9,158 nt of DNA from Flavobacterium psychrophilum (GTDB taxonomy: Bacteria; Bacteroidota; Bacteroidia; Flavobacteriales; Flavobacteriaceae), in NCBI GenBank assembly GCA_945907225.1, contig CAMDSN010000053.1:1-9158 (forward strand), read 5' to 3'. Below, in pieces: positions 7,899-9,158 of the stretch; within the stretch, counting starts at the first letter, position 1; each line of letters opens with the position of its first letter. The position numbers and the translations under genes were made by a program. Below the pieces are notes generated by a model. That model was not told where the DNA came from, did not search any database, and worked only from the letters and a program-made list of their open reading frames with translations.

Positions 7899-7952
7899 AA
7901 TTATTATGATTGTTTCATTAAAACTTCTTCAATTGAAAAAGTAAATAAGCTG

Positions 7953-9158
7953 TTATATTTTTAAATTAGTATCAAAATTTTCTAAATTTTCTGCCACATT
8001 ACGAAGAAATGAACCTCCTAAAAAGCCGTCAACTACGCGATGGTCAAAAGACAGAGAAAGAAACATCATACTCCGAATGGCTATTTCGTCACCTTTAGGC
8101 GATGTGATGACTTCGGGACGCTTTTTAATAGTTCCAAAAGCTAAAATGGCAACTTCAGGTTGATTAATGATTGGAGTACCCATCAGACTTCCAAAGGTTC
8201 CAACGTTAGAAATAGTAAATGTACTTCCTTGAACTTGATCTGGTTTTAATTTATTATTTCGGGAAGCTTCCGCTAAAGCATTTACATCTTTAGCTAATGC
8301 AACTAAATCTTTTTCATTAGCATTTTTCACCACAGGAACAATTAAATTCCCAGAAGGTAAAGCGGTGGCCATTCCTATATTGATATCTTTATGAACAATG
8401 ATATTATCTCCGTCTACAGACACATTTATCATTGGAAAATTGATAATCGCTTTGGCTACTGACTGAACAAATACTGGTGTAAAGGTAAATTTCTCATTAT
8501 TTTTTTTCAGAAACTCATCTTTATTTTTATTACGCCAATCCACTAAATTCGTCACATCAACTTCGATATATGAAGTCACATGAGGGGAAGTTTGCTTCGA
8601 ATACACCATATGATCAGCAATCATTTTCCGCATTCTATCCATCTCCACTATATGATCTTTGCCTTCGATGTAGTTAATTGTGGGTTTTGGATAGGATGAA
8701 GACTTCAAACTTTCTACTTCAAACTTTCTACTAGGCAATGGATATTTTCTATTCTTCAAATATTGAAACACATCACTTTTTTGCAAGCGACCATCGACTC
8801 CAGAACCTGGAATGGATTGTAACTCTTCAATTGAAAGATTTTCTTTTTGTGCAATTGAGATTATTAATGGACTTAAAAAATTGTCGGTTGTTGGTTGTTG
8901 GTTGTTGGTTGTCGGTTGTCGGTTGTCGGTTGTTGGTTGTTGGTTGTCGGTTGTTGGTTGTCGGTTTTGTAAAGTAGATGAAGCCTCAACATTTGTTTGT
9001 TCTTTTTTACTTCCCAGTTCTATCTTCTCGCTTCCCAACTCTGAATTAATTAAAGCCAAAACAGCTCCAACCTCAACTATAGCATCTTTTTGAAAACGAA
9101 TTTCCGTAATCACACCTGAAACTGGTGACGGGACATCATTGTCCACTTTGTCAGTAGC
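7953..9158 (-). CDS. Dihydrolipoamide acyltransferase E2 of branched-chain 2-oxoacid dehydrogenase (N-terminus cut)
   Basis: 401 residues are visible; the frame is still open at the right edge, so the GTG at 9144-9146 is not the start. The first residues, ATDKVDND, are the lipoyl attachment motif with the lipoyl Lys in codon 9147-9149, so about half the lipoyl domain is missing. Then come a Gln/Pro/Thr-rich linker (visible ~64-93), the E1/E3-binding domain (~95-138, with PGSGVDGRLQKSDV), a second linker, and the trimer-forming catalytic domain (~165-401). That last domain has SFDHRVVDG, with the catalytic His 373 and Asp 377. It would transfer the branched acyl group from lipoate to CoA. It is the first visible gene of the E2-ilvE-E1 set. 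Both linkers contain short tandem DNA repeats. Pyruvate or 2-oxoglutarate E2 is less likely given the ilvE neighbour, but sequence alone does not exclude it. Confidence 0.93.
   Translation of the reverse strand, partial: ATDKVDNDVPSPVSGVITEIRFQKDAIVEVGAVLALINSELGSEKIELGSKKEQTNVEASSTLQNRQPTTDNQQPTTDNRQPTTNNQQPTTDNFLSPLIISIAQKENLSIEELQSIPGSGVDGRLQKSDVFQYLKNRKYPLPSRKFEVESLKSSSYPKPTINYIEGKDHIVEMDRMRKMIADHMVYSKQTSPHVTSYIEVDVTNLVDWRNKNKDEFLKKNNEKFTFTPVFVQSVAKAIINFPMINVSVDGDNIIVHKDINIGMATALPSGNLIVPVVKNANEKDLVALAKDVNALAEASRNNKLKPDQVQGSTFTISNVGTFGSLMGTPIINQPEVAILAFGTIKKRPEVITSPKGDEIAIRSMMFLSLSFDHRVVDGFLGGSFLRNVAENLENFDTNLKI
8702..8729. repeat. 14-bp tandem repeat in second E2 linker
   Basis: ACTTCAAACTTTCT occurs twice head to tail, at 8702-8715 and 8716-8729, followed by a partial ACT. 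On the coding strand it encodes the run KFEVESLKS between the E1/E3-binding domain and the catalytic domain. Two copies total 28 bp; since 14 is not a multiple of 3, each copy is read in a different frame. Confidence 0.85.
8881..8964. repeat. 12-copy heptanucleotide tandem repeat (TTGTYGG) in E2 linker
   Basis: Twelve uninterrupted 7-bp units, each TTGTCGG or TTGTTGG, fill 84 bases. The order is C T T T C C C T T C T C at the variable fifth base. On the coding strand the unit is CCRACAA, and three units (21 bp) encode the heptapeptide QPTTDNR/QPTTDNQ, so the block gives four heptapeptides (one with NN for DN). 84 is divisible by 3, so the reading frame continues through the block. It lies between the lipoyl domain and the E1/E3-binding domain. 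Confidence 0.97.
9010..9041. repeat. Imperfect 11-bp direct repeat in first E2 linker
   Basis: CTTCCCAGTTC (9010-9020) and CTTCCCAACTC (9031-9041) lie 21 bp apart, in the same frame. On the coding strand they give two ELGS peptides seven residues apart (SELGSEKIELGSKK). It is a minor repeat at the start of the same linker as the heptanucleotide block and may be chance or an old duplication. Confidence 0.5.

Noticed and set aside
7908..7922. Four-codon upstream ORF (MKQS) before ilvE on the - strand
   Set aside because: Too short and not rich in Leu, Ile or Val codons as an attenuator leader would be; no alternative hairpins seen in the 54-base gap.
8881..8964. CRISPR array
   Set aside because: The units are 7 bp and directly adjacent with no spacers; it is a simple tandem repeat in a coding region.
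8738..9093. + strand ORFs with Cys/Val/Gly-rich repeats (VVGCWL) opposite the E2 gene
   Set aside because: They exist only because the heptanucleotide repeat has no stops on either strand; the E2 frame on the other strand has clear domains on both sides.
9144..9146. GTG as the start codon of the E2 gene
   Set aside because: The four codons upstream read A-T-D-K and complete a lipoyl attachment motif; a protein starting here would lose the lipoyl Lys and half the domain.

Overview
The window looks like chromosomal DNA from a member of the Bacteroidota, most likely Flavobacteriaceae (Flavobacterium or a close relative). The grounds are AT-rich sequence with A-rich leaders and no clear Shine-Dalgarno sites, a cell-surface protein carrying a type IX secretion (T9SS) C-terminal signal, a DUF5522 mini-protein, a single-chain (alpha+beta) branched-chain 2-oxoacid dehydrogenase E1, and -7 boxes resembling TAnnTTTG. 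I see no phage, transposase, CRISPR array, rRNA or tRNA. The genes read as core metabolism and envelope genes.

Left part, + strand: (1) the 3' part of a T9SS-exported surface protein, running in from outside the left edge and ending at 1647; (2) a 58-residue Cys-rich DUF5522 protein at 1776-1952, behind a -7-like box with an operator-like dyad; (3) a short block of octanucleotide repeats at 1982-2041 that abuts the next start codon; (4) urocanate hydratase hutU at 2051-4027, in the long form of about 660 residues and without other hut genes beside it; (5) a DUF4136-type lipoprotein at 4102-4629 with a Gly/Trp-rich segment and a plausible own promoter.

Right part, - strand, read right to left: the E2 acyltransferase of a 2-oxoacid dehydrogenase (N-terminus cut by the right edge exactly at the lipoyl-lysine motif), then a branched-chain aminotransferase (ilvE), then a fused E1 dehydrogenase. 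Gaps are 54 and 77 bases, so this is a likely operon. Together they would transaminate Leu/Ile/Val to branched 2-oxoacids and decarboxylate these to branched acyl-CoAs, for catabolism or as primers of the iso-fatty acids typical of flavobacteria. E3 is not in the window. The operon converges on the lipoprotein gene at about 4630-4665.

The most unusual feature is in the E2 gene. Its interdomain linker is built from 12 perfect tandem heptanucleotides (TTGTYGG on the + strand), which have no stop codon in any of the six frames and encode the same heptapeptide in every frame of a given strand. A second tandem repeat (2 x 14 bp) lies in the other linker, and the octanucleotide block before hutU is similar in kind. 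I find no clear sign of a wholly undescribed multi-gene system.
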